Positions 36,924 to 44,366 of a stretch of DNA of 64,000 bases are shown here, one piece after another (position 1 is the first letter of the stretch; every line of letters begins with the position of its first letter). Origin of the DNA: a virus; IMG/VR virus record IMGVR_UViG_3300008116_000058, positions 16,069 through 80,068 of that record; one strand, 5' to 3'. The notes under the pieces were generated by a model that saw only the letters and a program-made list of their open reading frames with translations, did no database searches and had not been told where the DNA came from. The position numbers were made by a program, and so were the translations under genes.

Positions 36924-37904
36924 TTAGGATTCTTTCCAACAAAATAACAATCCATAATTAGAAAAATTAGTATTACCATCAATTTTAAACCCACATCTAT
37001 CAATTTTTTTAACCATTTTATCATACATGATTTTATATTCATTAATATTCATGAAATGATATTCAATTACCATTCTATCGACATTATATTTTAAATATGA
37101 CTCTTCAATTCGGTCTATAATAGAATATTCGGATCCTTCACAATCTAATTTTAGAAAATCGATTTTAGAAATATTATTGTCGAATATATATTGCATCACA
37201 TCAATCGTTTGAACACTGGTCAACTCAAATATGTCATTATCTCTAATATAATTAGAGTCTTGTTTTTTTATAGTATTGTCAAACGTTTCAAGACATGACG
37301 ATATACCATCCGATCTAATATAAAAGTTTTCAACGTGTGTTTTATTACTCAATGCAATCGTATCAACTTTTACGTTTGTGAATTTATGACTGGCAATTGT
37401 ATTTGATAATTTATAATTCGGTTCTATACTATAAACAAATTTAGCACCATCATACAAAGATTTATATGTAAAAAATCCAATATTTGATCCAACATCGACC
37501 ACAACATCATTAGTTTTTACAAAACATTTAGGGTGATTATAAACACGATTACAAAAAATTTCATATAGTGGTATTGCAAGCAAATGAGTCGTCGTACATT
37601 TTAATCCAATATCTTTAAAATATCCACGTGAGTCGATGTTACTCAGATTGATACATCCATCAAAGTTTTCAACTTTAAATAAAAGTTCATTTTCATATTC
37701 GTCATACACTTCATATATTTTATGAACGACGTTTTGCGGAGTACGAACCCATAACAACTCATTGGGATATACATCAACTAATATATTAAAAAAAATTAAC
37801 TTGGTATAACCATCCAACACTTTTACTTTAACTTTATTTGGTCTACCATCGTAAGTAAAATTTATTTTACAGCCGTTATCAGAAAAACTATGAAATGTAA
37901 TCAT
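36924..37904 (-). CDS. FkbM-family methyltransferase
   Basis: The 326-residue protein has a SAM-binding fold in residues ~105-290: NDVVVDVGSNIGFFTYKSL (motif I), FVYSIEPNYKLSNTIAS, and IDFLKLDCEGSEYSIIDRI, the FkbM signature. The first 100 residues are a separate beta-rich domain. FkbM enzymes usually methylate sugar or polyketide hydroxyls. With the sulfotransferase and glycosyltransferases nearby it probably methylates a surface glycan. The AT content is higher than that of its neighbours. Confidence 0.87.
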   Translation of the reverse strand: MITFHSFSDNGCKINFTYDGRPNKVKVKVLDGYTKLIFFNILVDVYPNELLWVRTPQNVVHKIYEVYDEYENELLFKVENFDGCINLSNIDSRGYFKDIGLKCTTTHLLAIPLYEIFCNRVYNHPKCFVKTNDVVVDVGSNIGFFTYKSLYDGAKFVYSIEPNYKLSNTIASHKFTNVKVDTIALSNKTHVENFYIRSDGISSCLETFDNTIKKQDSNYIRDNDIFELTSVQTIDVMQYIFDNNISKIDFLKLDCEGSEYSIIDRIEESYLKYNVDRMVIEYHFMNINEYKIMYDKMVKKIDRCGFKIDGNTNFSNYGLLFCWKES

Positions 37905-37980
37905 AACAATTTATATATTATGAGTCAAACCCTTATCTTTTATTATTATTTATAAATAATTGCGTTATATACGATCAACT

Positions 37981-38715
37981 TTATGTAAATAACATCCATT
38001 GATTATCATATACTAAAACATTATCAATCACAATAGATCCAAATAACTTATTTTCAATTTTATTACGCATTTTAATATTCAACTCAAACTGTTTTGCTGC
38101 CCGAATCACATCATGTCGTACATCGTCCCAATACCAGTCATCGCCAAACAATACCATATTAGGACGCATCAATTGTTCATAACAATCTATTATTTCATTA
38201 TAAGTTTCATTCTTATAGTGTGCACTATCCAGAAAAATTATAGATGGTAAACTAGATATACGATTATGATAACGCATTCTAGCTAACAATTTTATTCCAG
38301 TAAGAGATGTACAATTAATCGGTACAATTTTATTTCGATACTCGTAAGTATTTGCTAAAAACCGTTTGTAAATCGTAGGAATACCATTTTCAAACTGTAA
38401 AAACTTATATCCTTCACTCTTAGATTCCAAATCCCACATATTTGTGTCACCTGTAAATGGATCTATGCATACCACCGAAGAACTGTGTAATCCACATCTA
38501 TTCAATGATTCAATAATCCGTATACAACTACCACCTACCATTGATCCTATTTCTAGAACTGACTCTGGTAAATATTCAGTAAACAAACTATCTAATAAAG
38601 CAGGCGTTACATTCGTGTGTGGGTATGAGTTGTCTATATATTTTATCACATCACAGTTTGTATACGGTGTGATATTATTATAAATCGTATGATTTAATTC
38701 TTTATATATTGACAT
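37981..38715 (-). CDS. class I SAM methyltransferase-like protein (Methyltransf_24 type)
   Basis: The 244-residue protein carries LPESVLEIGSMVGGSCIRIIES as motif I, VVCIDPFTGDTNMWDLE, and PSIIFLDSAHYKNETYNEIID with a typical HxxxE motif of Methyltransf_24/cephalosporin-hydroxylase-like proteins. These act on sugars or small molecules. A relative of similar fold occurs at 52077-52679. Confidence 0.8.
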   Translation of the reverse strand: MSIYKELNHTIYNNITPYTNCDVIKYIDNSYPHTNVTPALLDSLFTEYLPESVLEIGSMVGGSCIRIIESLNRCGLHSSSVVCIDPFTGDTNMWDLESKSEGYKFLQFENGIPTIYKRFLANTYEYRNKIVPINCTSLTGIKLLARMRYHNRISSLPSIIFLDSAHYKNETYNEIIDCYEQLMRPNMVLFGDDWYWDDVRHDVIRAAKQFELNIKMRNKIENKLFGSIVIDNVLVYDNQWMLFT

Positions 38716-39037
38716 ACATTTTAAATATACTCAAATCAACTTCGTTAAACTTGATGTTGATTTTGTCACAACCCCAGTTGGTTGTCATGCATCTTTTTTA
38801 GCTTGATCAACAATTTTTTGTAATAAAATTGCGTGTTCCGATAATAAACCTTTCAGTGTTTATATATAGTGTACGTCAAACTAAAAATTAAATTGGATGA
38901 CCACGACTTGCGAATATACGAGGATTTCACGAAAACGTTCTTGATTATCTGTTAACAGCTACATCAATATCTATCTCGTCAACTTCAGTCTTCTCCACCT
39001 CAACTGGTGGTGTTTTATAATTCTATATCACTAATGG
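38716..39037. other. gene-free stretch with a possible coding remnant
   Basis: No full gene, tRNA or clear terminator is visible. On the minus strand a frame without start codon encodes YKTPPVEVEKTEVDEIDIDV near 38953-39023, with the look of an acidic C-terminal tail. It may be the remnant of a lost gene. Confidence 0.3.
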
Positions 39038-39247
39038 TCAAATCTTTTCAACAATAATATTGTCTGTCACCGGTTTGCCAAGACATACTCTTGTGTTACA
39101 AACCATACAAATCAAATTATTCGTCATAACAGTTATTAAAGAACCCTTGATAATACCAAGTTCCTGCAATCTTTGACTAACAACGTTAACCTCGACTATT
39201 CGTCCTTTTTCACCAGCTTTTAATTCGGTTAACTTATATCTCTTCAT
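39038..39247 (-). CDS. FeoA-domain micro-protein
   Basis: The 69-residue protein matches the FeoA SH3-like domain over its whole length: KLTELKAGEKGRIVEVN, RLQELGIIKGSLITVM, then TRVCLGKPVTDNIIVEKI. In bacteria FeoA supports the FeoB ferrous-iron transporter, and other FeoA-like domains serve in metal-dependent regulators. No FeoB is near, so the phage use is unclear. Two central cysteines (LICMVCNTRVC) are an uncommon addition. Confidence 0.78.
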   Translation of the reverse strand: MKRYKLTELKAGEKGRIVEVNVVSQRLQELGIIKGSLITVMTNNLICMVCNTRVCLGKPVTDNIIVEKI

Positions 39248-39252
39248 TAAAA

Positions 39253-39326
39253 TGGTTGCCCGAACTGGATTTGAACCAATACAAAGAGAGTCAAAGTCTC
39301 TTGTGCTACCATTACACTATCGGGCA
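39253..39326 (-). tRNA. tRNA-Gln (anticodon TTG)
   Basis: Acceptor TGCCCGA/TCGGGCA, anticodon loop CTTTGAC, T-loop TTCAAAT, CCA encoded. Confidence 0.93.
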
Positions 39327-39338
39327 ATTAAAATCTAC

Positions 39339-39464
39339 TTACTTCTTACGTCGATGTCCTCTAACAGTACTCGACTTCACTCTAACATAAGATGTTCCAC
39401 CTTTACGACGAATCTTTCGAACCGTCGATTTTCTATGATGTGTTCTTCTCCATGTTGTTGCCAT
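39339..39464 (-). CDS. very basic micro-protein, copy 1
   Basis: The 41-residue frame MATTWRRTHHRKSTVRKIRR continues to GHRRKK and is about 45% Lys, Arg and His. Its second half (GTSYVRVKSSTV) matches the neighbour at 39473-39601. A ribosome binding site (AAGGAAAT) lies before the ATG, overlapping the stop of the upstream copy. Nucleic-acid binding is plausible from charge only. Confidence 0.62.
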   Translation of the reverse strand: MATTWRRTHHRKSTVRKIRRKGGTSYVRVKSSTVRGHRRKK

Positions 39465-39472
39465 ATATTTCC

Positions 39473-39601
39473 TTACTTAGTACGACGTTTAGCGTGAACC
39501 GTCTTCGAATGTTTGACTCGGACTGTCTTAGTTCCAGTCTTCGTCTTGATCGTCCTATTATGTCCCTTTCGGGAGTGCGCCTTAACTGATTTAGTTCCCA
39601 T
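39473..39601 (-). CDS. very basic micro-protein, copy 2
   Basis: The 42-residue frame MGTKSVKAHSRKGHNRTIKT ends HAKRRTK, and shares GTKTVRVKHSKTV with the downstream gene. AAGGAAAATAT precedes the ATG. The pair is tandem, close-spaced and lies between tRNA genes. Confidence 0.62.
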   Translation of the reverse strand: MGTKSVKAHSRKGHNRTIKTKTGTKTVRVKHSKTVHAKRRTK

Positions 39602-39620
39602 ATATTTTCCTTTCTTAAAT

Positions 39621-39694
39621 TGGAGCGGGTAGTGAGAATCGAACTCACGCATAGGCTTTGGAAGAGCTTCAGGCTACCATTACATCATACCCGC
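39621..39694 (-). tRNA. tRNA-Gly (anticodon TCC)
   Basis: Acceptor GCGGGTA/TACCCGC as in tRNA-Gly(GCC), anticodon loop CTTCCAA, T-loop TTCGATT, CCA encoded. Confidence 0.94.
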
Positions 39695-39699
39695 AAAAT

Positions 39700-39789
39700 T
39701 GGCGGTTGGGGAAGGATTTGAACCTTCGGGGGCTTTAAGACCCCGGAGCTTTAGCAAAGCTCTGCATTAGACCACTCTGCCACCCAACC
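39700..39789 (-). tRNA. tRNA-Ser (anticodon GCT)
   Basis: Class II tRNA with long variable arm (CCGGGGTCTTAAAGCCCCCG), acceptor GGTTGGG/CCCAACC, anticodon loop TTGCTAA, CCA encoded. Confidence 0.94.
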
Positions 39790-39794
39790 ATAAA

Positions 39795-40328
39795 TCATGT
39801 TTTATTTTGAACATTATATCCATTATGTTCAAGAACATCTTTACACAATTTAATAAAATCGTCAAGCAATAAATCTCCTTTTGCCATATTAGCATCTTTA
39901 CACGCTAAACCCAAATTGTCAATATCACATCCACCACCTTTAGATACTGGTATTATGTGATCACAATTGTAAGTTTTTGGCTCTAAAAGATCTATTTTTC
40001 TGCCTGTCAAATAACATACCGGATTGTTTGTTATTTTTGTTTCAAATTCTTTAATTGAAAAGTCTAAACTTTTTCGTTTTCCTTTTCCTATTCGTCTACC
40101 ATTTACAAAACTAAAGTTATCTTTTTTCCGTCTCAATATACCTTTTAAGGTTTTTCTATTTGATTTGTTTCTTGTTTTTGTTTTTTCTTTTTGACCAACA
40201 CCACAATGGTATGAAATAGTTCCTTTTGAACACTTCAACAACTTTTGTATCTCTTTGTACGATTTGCCTTGTTTTCTCAATTCTAATATTAATGGTTTCA
40301 CATTAATATATAGTTTGGGTTCGAACAA
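39795..40328 (-). CDS. HNH endonuclease with N-terminal helix-turn-helix
   Basis: The C-terminal half of this 177-residue protein is an HNH nuclease: CYLTGRKIDLLEP, YNCDHIIPVSKGGGCDIDNL and CKDANMAKGDLL, with the DH, N and N/K residues in place. The first 60 residues contain a helix-turn-helix (SYKEIQKLLKCSKGTISYH) for DNA recognition. Such genes are mobile homing endonucleases, and it lies between two tRNA-Ser genes. No intron is visible in either neighbour. Confidence 0.88.
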   Translation of the reverse strand: MFEPKLYINVKPLILELRKQGKSYKEIQKLLKCSKGTISYHCGVGQKEKTKTRNKSNRKTLKGILRRKKDNFSFVNGRRIGKGKRKSLDFSIKEFETKITNNPVCYLTGRKIDLLEPKTYNCDHIIPVSKGGGCDIDNLGLACKDANMAKGDLLLDDFIKLCKDVLEHNGYNVQNKT

Positions 40329-40371
40329 AAATTAATAATAATTATTCGAACTCGTTTTTATTTTCAAAGAA

Positions 40372-40459
40372 TGGCGGTGAAGGAGGGATTTGAACCCCCG
40401 GTGGTTTTACCCACTGCAGTTTTCAAGACTGCTGCAATAAACCGCTCTGCCACCTCACC
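40372..40459 (-). tRNA. tRNA-Ser (anticodon TGA)
   Basis: Class II, long variable arm (AGTGGGTAAAACCACC), acceptor GGTGAGG with 3' partner ending TTCACC, anticodon loop CTTGAAA, CCA encoded. Confidence 0.93.
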
Positions 40460-40564
40460 GTTTAAAATTGTCTACCGTTCGAAGCCGCCTTCATAGAATT
40501 ACCTATGAGTCTAAGCGGAGTATATCTCCTCGTCCACCGTGTGGTTACGTTCAAACTAGCAAAT

Positions 40565-40648
40565 TGGTGGGCGTAGTAGGATTTGAACCTACACGGATCG
40601 CTCCATGAGTTCCTAAGACTCACGTGTCTTCCATTTCACCATACGCCC
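40565..40648 (-). tRNA. tRNA-Leu (anticodon TAG)
   Basis: Class II, acceptor GGGCGTA/TACGCCC, anticodon loop CTTAGGA, T-loop TTCAAAT, CCA encoded. Confidence 0.94.
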
Positions 40649-40654
40649 GTAAAT

Positions 40655-40731
40655 TGGTCGGAGTGACAGGATTTGAACCTGCAACAACTTGCTCCCAAAG
40701 CAAGTGCTCTACCAAGTTGAGCTACACTCCG
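40655..40731 (-). tRNA. tRNA-Pro (anticodon TGG)
   Basis: Acceptor CGGAGTG/CACTCCG, anticodon loop TTTGGGA, T-loop TTCAAAT, CCA encoded. Confidence 0.94.
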
Positions 40732-40741
40732 ATAAAAATTT

Positions 40742-40906
40742 TCAATGAACACCAAGAAGATCCAAATACTTTGTCTCCGGTTGTGGTAGAATTTCATCTG
40801 CCACAGTCATAATTGCCTTATAGTAAGCATATGACGGATACTGTTCCGTAATCTTCATGTTCTTAAGATACTCGAAAAGAACTTTATTGTCAACATCAAT
40901 TTCCAT
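40742..40906 (-). CDS. 54-residue micro-protein within the tRNA cluster
   Basis: The frame MEIDVDNKVLFEYLKNMKIT continues with EQYPSYAYYKAIMTVADEIL and ends LGVH. AAAGAAAGAAAAAT precedes the ATG as a weak purine-rich ribosome binding site. The helical, tyrosine-rich sequence has normal codon structure. Function unknown. Confidence 0.6.
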   Translation of the reverse strand: MEIDVDNKVLFEYLKNMKITEQYPSYAYYKAIMTVADEILPQPETKYLDLLGVH

Positions 40907-40926
40907 ATTTTTCTTTCTTTAAAAAT

Positions 40927-41001
40927 TGGTACACGGTGAGGGATTTGAACCCCCGACAGCCACGGTGTAAACGTGGTGCTCTGCCGCTGAGCTAACCGTG
41001 C
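40927..41001 (-). tRNA. tRNA-Val (anticodon TAC)
   Basis: Acceptor GCACGGT/ACCGTGT, anticodon loop TTTACAC, T-loop TTCAAAT, CCA encoded. Confidence 0.94.
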
Positions 41002-41060
41002 ATCTCAATCGTTCATACATACTAACACCGAATCTGAAAATGTCAATGATCTTTTCAAAC

Positions 41061-41092
41061 AAAAAACCGTTGATCTTTTGGACCAACGGTTT
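41061..41092 (-). terminator. terminator downstream of the GDP-fucose synthase gene
   Basis: Minus-strand AAACCGTTG and CAACGGTTT with a 3' T-run. It lies about 130 bases after the stop of the fcl-like gene. Confidence 0.85.
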
Positions 41093-41225
41093 CAAATCTG
41101 AGCAATTGTTTTTTAACCGTTAGTCTAGTTTAGCTTGCGCTAGGGAGTAGCGATGGACTTGGTTGTCCACTGGCTACACTTGACTGTACGGATAAATTCA
41201 TTATGACAATACATATAGTTAAATT

Positions 41226-42158
41226 TCACAAATGTACATTATTTTTGAACCAAAAGTAAGTTTTTTCCAAACCGTCCATCAAATTTGTACGAGGTTTCCA
41301 TCCCATCGATAAGATTTTAGAACTGTCCATGATCTTACGTGGCGTACCATCAGGTTTGGCAGTATCCCATACAACTTCACCTTCATACCCCACAACTTTA
41401 CATACAGCTTCAGTTGCCTCTTTAATGGTAATATCAGATCCATATCCCACGTTGATATGTTGATCAGCGCTGTAATTTTCCATCAAAAACACACACGCTT
41501 CCGCTAAATCATCAACATACAAAAACTCTCTCATAGGAGTTCCACTTCCCCAACAAACAACTTGAGAATCATTCTTGATTTTTGCCAAATGGAATTTACG
41601 AATCAATGCGGGTAACACATGAGAGTTAATTGGATCGAAGTTGTCCTTGATACCATACAGATTGCATGGCATAGCACTGATAAAATCACACCCATATTGT
41701 TGACGATACGCTTGACATGTACGTATACCGGCAATCTTTGCAAGAGCATACCACTGATTGGTTGGTTCTAATTCACCGGTTAACAGATACTCTTCCTTAA
41801 TTGGTTGCTGTGCAAACTTCGGATAAATACAACTGCTACCCAAAAACAACAATTTGTTTACGTTATATACGTATGACGCATTAATGATGTTATTTTGTAT
41901 CTGTAAATTATTGTATATAAAATCAGCTGGGTATGTACTGTTGGCAATAATACCGCCAACTTTTGCTGCTGCCATTATCACATACTCTGGCTTTGTAGTT
42001 TCAAAAAATTTATTTACAGATTGTTGATTGGTAAGATCCAATCCATTATGACCCACACCTATTAAATTCGTATAACCATTATTCAATAGTGTTCGCCAAA
42101 TAGCAGATCCAACCATTCCGTTATGTCCGGCTACATAAATCTTCGAACCTTTATTCAT
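41226..42158 (-). CDS. fcl: GDP-L-fucose synthase-like epimerase/reductase
   Basis: The 310-residue protein (start MNKGSKIYVAGHNGMVGSAI) has the NAD(P)-binding GHNGMVGSAIW motif and LFLGSSCIYP. YALAK is the catalytic Tyr-Lys, and ISAMPCNLYG and GSGTPMREFLYVDDLAEA also match the GDP-fucose synthase family. It converts GDP-4-keto-6-deoxymannose to GDP-L-fucose. A longer in-frame start 78 bases upstream is rejected because it runs through a terminator hairpin. It fits the sugar-modification genes nearby. Confidence 0.92.
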   Translation of the reverse strand: MNKGSKIYVAGHNGMVGSAIWRTLLNNGYTNLIGVGHNGLDLTNQQSVNKFFETTKPEYVIMAAAKVGGIIANSTYPADFIYNNLQIQNNIINASYVYNVNKLLFLGSSCIYPKFAQQPIKEEYLLTGELEPTNQWYALAKIAGIRTCQAYRQQYGCDFISAMPCNLYGIKDNFDPINSHVLPALIRKFHLAKIKNDSQVVCWGSGTPMREFLYVDDLAEACVFLMENYSADQHINVGYGSDITIKEATEAVCKVVGYEGEVVWDTAKPDGTPRKIMDSSKILSMGWKPRTNLMDGLEKTYFWFKNNVHL

Positions 42159-42196
42159 AGTCTTAATGGTACATATCAAATAACATATTATTAAAA

Positions 42197-42222
42197 TGAA
42201 AAAACCACCCAAAGGTGGTTTT
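42197..42222 (-). terminator. terminator after the 77-residue gene
   Basis: Minus-strand AAAACCACC, TTTG loop, GGTGGTTTT, then T's. It begins a few bases after the stop at 42229. Confidence 0.88.
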
Positions 42223-42228
42223 CTTTTT

Positions 42229-42462
42229 TCATCCATTCAAACGTGGCTTGTCACAACAATTGCTAAGTTTTAGAATTTCATCAAGTGACTCTTTAACCCG
42301 AATAGGTTCATGACGATTCTTGATAAAAATCAAACTGTGAACCTTGGACGGTTCAATGTTAATAACCATATCCAAGTTAATCAAATTTGGATTATACTCA
42401 CGTTGCTTAGCGTTACCGTCATGACTAGGATCAAGTACGTTGAGTTTAATAAAGTGTGCCAT
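42229..42462 (-). CDS. 77-residue hypothetical protein
   Basis: Starts MAHFIKLNVLDPSHDGNAKQ and contains NLINLDMVINIEPSKVHSLI and IRVKESLDEIL. This resembles small phage proteins with a single beta-sheet and C-terminal helix. TATTTATA lies 14 bases before the ATG. Function not known. Confidence 0.65.
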   Translation of the reverse strand: MAHFIKLNVLDPSHDGNAKQREYNPNLINLDMVINIEPSKVHSLIFIKNRHEPIRVKESLDEILKLSNCCDKPRLNG

Positions 42463-42483
42463 AAATTGTGTCTATAAATAGTT

Positions 42484-42514
42484 AACCGGCAATGACATTA
42501 CATCATTGCCGGTT
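42484..42514 (-). terminator. terminator after the outer-membrane protein gene
   Basis: AACCGGCAATGA and TCATTGCCGGTT form a perfect 12-bp hairpin 26 bases beyond the stop. The T-run is weak on the minus strand. Confidence 0.75.
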
Positions 42515-42539
42515 GTTTGTCAACTATTATCGTCTAGAA

Positions 42540-43235
42540 TTAGAAGGTCAACTTAAGACCACCGGAATAAACGACGGTTCCAGAGAACTCACGATTTGCC
42601 CAATTATACTTGGCAGCATTGAAATCGTTATCGAACCATCCAACTTCAGCAAATGGAGTCAAAGTACCCCAAGCAAAAGTGAACGGACGAGCAACAGTGC
42701 CCTTAAAGCTAAGGGACTTGTAGTCATTAACGTATCCATACTCAGCAGCTGGGGTGACAGTCACACCATAAAACAAATTCTGAGTACGGCTAAGTCCAAC
42801 GAACACGCCTTGCTGATTAAGGTCAATATCGAATGCACCACGAACATATGGAGTAACATATGGGTTGTTCAAGGCAACCTTGGCACCAAACTCAGTAGAG
42901 TTAGGAATACCAAATCCGCCAGCTTGGTGACGAGTAACATCAGCGGTAGTACGCAATGAAAACTTCTCGGTCAAACCAAAACTCTTACCAGCACCAAGTG
43001 TCCAGTGACTCTGATCTTGATCACCAGTTGGTAGCAACACACCACCAGCATACACATCAGCATACTTTAGACTCTTGATTGCGTTGACACCAACAAACGG
43101 AGTTCCCCCAGAACGAGAAACACCATTGACCACATAGTGGTTATTATAGCCAGCTTCGACTCCAATACTAGAGTCATTAGCCTTAGCGATTAGGGCAGCA
43201 CAAAGAACTGCCAATACTGCGATCATCTTCTTCAT
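42540..43235 (-). CDS. phage-encoded outer-membrane beta-barrel protein
   Basis: The 231-residue protein begins with a signal peptide (MKKMIAVLAVLCAALIAKA, predicted cleavage near residue 19). It continues with alternating amphipathic strands and ends GGLKLTF, the C-terminal aromatic beta-signal read by the BAM machinery. It should therefore be exported to the host outer membrane as a small barrel. A strong AACGAAAGGAAAT ribosome binding site and its own terminator indicate high expression. Phage-encoded barrels such as lambda Lom change the host surface, and blocking superinfection or masking the receptor are candidate roles. Confidence 0.85.
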   Translation of the reverse strand: MKKMIAVLAVLCAALIAKANDSSIGVEAGYNNHYVVNGVSRSGGTPFVGVNAIKSLKYADVYAGGVLLPTGDQDQSHWTLGAGKSFGLTEKFSLRTTADVTRHQAGGFGIPNSTEFGAKVALNNPYVTPYVRGAFDIDLNQQGVFVGLSRTQNLFYGVTVTPAAEYGYVNDYKSLSFKGTVARPFTFAWGTLTPFAEVGWFDNDFNAAKYNWANREFSGTVVYSGGLKLTF

Positions 43236-43447
43236 ATATGTTTATTTCCTTTCGTTACTACACTTTTTATAACTACCTTAACACTCATTAAGTTTGTTAT
43301 AGATTGATGTGATTCAAAGATACACATTCAATCATGTACGTGGACAATATACCGTTAAACACCAAAAGTGTCAACGAATTTTTTCCAGTGATATATAGTT
43401 TTTACTTTTTTGAAAACTACGACGTTTTTTAGACCATATATACGCAC

Positions 43448-43476
43448 AAAAAAAGCCAAACAACTTAATGTTTGAC
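43448..43476 (-). terminator. terminator downstream of the tRNA-Leu genes
   Basis: Minus-strand GTCAAAC/GTTTGGC stem followed by TTTTTTT. It ends the leftward tRNA transcript before the outer-membrane protein gene. Confidence 0.82.
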
Positions 43477-43484
43477 TTTAAATT

Positions 43485-43573
43485 TGGTACCACCGGCCGG
43501 ACTTGAACCGGCACAGGATTTTACTCCCTGCGGATTTTAAGTCCGCTGTGTCTGCCTATTTCACCACGGTGGC
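43485..43573 (-). tRNA. tRNA-Leu (anticodon TAA)
   Basis: Class II, acceptor GCCACCG/CGGTGGT, anticodon loop CTTAAAA, T-loop TTCAAGT, CCA encoded. Confidence 0.93.
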
Positions 43574-43583
43574 ACTATTAAAT

Positions 43584-43667
43584 TGGTGGGTATGGAGGGA
43601 GTCGAACCCCCACGCCTTTCGGCGGTTGATTTTGAGTCAACTACGTCTGCCATTCCGTCACATACCC
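43584..43667 (-). tRNA. tRNA-Leu (anticodon CAA)
   Basis: Class II, acceptor GGGTATG/CATACCC, anticodon loop CTCAA, T-loop TTCGACT, CCA encoded. Confidence 0.93.
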
Positions 43668-43674
43668 GTAAATC

Positions 43675-43760
43675 ATCAAACTCATCGTGCTTCCTACCTA
43701 CACTACGCCTCCTCATTGATTTGAGAGAGTGACGGACCTTGAACCCGTCCCTATGCGTTT
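43675..43760 (-). pseudogene. tRNA remnant (T-arm only)
   Basis: Minus-strand GACGGGTTCAAGGTCCGTC preserves a T-arm-like hairpin, but no matching acceptor or anticodon arm can be built around it. Confidence 0.4.
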
Positions 43761-43766
43761 GAAAAA

Positions 43767-43858
43767 TGGTAGCCTCATGCAGAATCGAACTGCCCAGAAC
43801 GCCAATCGAGCGATTATAGAGATTATAAGTCTCCCCATGCACCTTACATCTTGAGGCC
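43767..43858 (-). tRNA. tRNA, class II-like, anticodon TAT (Ile?)
   Basis: Acceptor GGCCTCA/TGAGGCT with CCA, anticodon arm GAGA-CTTATAA-TCTC, a long variable region and normal T-arm (GCAG-TTCGATT-CTGC). A long variable arm is not usual for isoleucine, so identity is uncertain. Confidence 0.6.
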
Positions 43859-43866
43859 ACTAAATG

Positions 43867-43912
43867 GTAGCGGGGGGAAACCGGCCAGATACCAGACTTC
43901 TGACACCCCGCA
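43867..43912 (-). pseudogene. tRNA-like minihelix lacking an anticodon arm
   Basis: GCGGGG and CCCCGC stems with encoded CCA enclose only ~30 bases. Acceptor end kept, anticodon arm lost. Confidence 0.5.
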
Positions 43913-43932
43913 AAATTGTTAAAGAACTAAAA

Positions 43933-44004
43933 TGGTAGCTGGTATGGGTGCTGACCCCACTTAGAAAATCTTATGAGGATTCTCCGTTTACCGAAACCCC
44001 AGCC
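43933..44004 (-). tRNA. tRNA-Met or tRNA-Ile2 (anticodon CAT)
   Basis: Anticodon arm AATC-CTCATAA-GATT, acceptor GGCTGGG with CCAGCT partner, CCA encoded. The T-loop is GTCAGCA, not TTCRANN, so function is uncertain. Confidence 0.7.
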
Positions 44005-44012
44005 ATTAAAAT

Positions 44013-44095
44013 TGGTAGCGGAGGTGGGAGTCGAACCCACCATAGCTTTCGCCGTGGTTATGAGCCACGCTAGCGTCCCTCGGCTTGTCCCCGCA
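44013..44095 (-). tRNA. tRNA-Met (anticodon CAT), possibly initiator-like
   Basis: Anticodon arm CGTGG-CTCATAA-CCACG, T-arm GTGGG-TTCGACT-CCCAC, CCA encoded. Position 1 (U) faces U72, an unpaired end as in bacterial initiator tRNAs, followed by GCGGGG/CTCCGC. Confidence 0.75.
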
Positions 44096-44104
44096 GTCCT
44101 ATTA

Positions 44105-44282
44105 AATTTTAAAGAACCAAATTGAAATTGGGTCGGATGTATCTATTGAACACTTTATCCATCCGACAAACAAAGTGTACCATGTACTAGCCCCGCAACC
44201 AAGAAGTTTTTTAAGAGATCTTCAATACTCTAGGGGTTGTGGTTTAACCCTCCACCATGTTGTTTACGAGAAACAACCAAAT
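44105..44282 (-). other. hairpin-rich stretch, decayed tRNA sequence
   Basis: Contains the perfect hairpins GTCGGATG/CATCCGAC (about 44133-44168) and GTTGTTT/AAACAAC (about 44261-44279), of acceptor-stem length but without tRNA cores. Confidence 0.4.
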
Positions 44283-44358
44283 TGGTAGTCCATAGGAGAA
44301 TCGAACTCCTATTAACAGGTTGAAAACCTGCTGTCCTAAACCATTAGACGAATGGACC
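44283..44358 (-). tRNA. tRNA-Glu (anticodon TTC)
   Basis: Acceptor GGTCCAT/ATGGACT, anticodon arm CAGG-TTTTCAA-CCTG, T-loop TTCGATT, CCA encoded. Confidence 0.93.
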
Positions 44359-44366
44359 GTTAAAAT

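Noticed and set aside
40461-40564. Additional tRNA between tRNA-Ser and tRNA-Leu
   Set aside because: A hairpin with CCGC/GCGG and CATAG/CTATG stems is present, but no cloverleaf, T-arm or CCA can be fitted.
41100-41225. 23-codon leftward frame MNLSVQSSVASGQPSPSLLP
   Set aside because: Too short, without ribosome binding site, between a terminator and a gene end. Probably chance.
42159-42236. Longer N-terminus for the GDP-fucose synthase
   Set aside because: The extension would be translated from inside a terminator hairpin and adds a hydrophobic stretch absent from the family.
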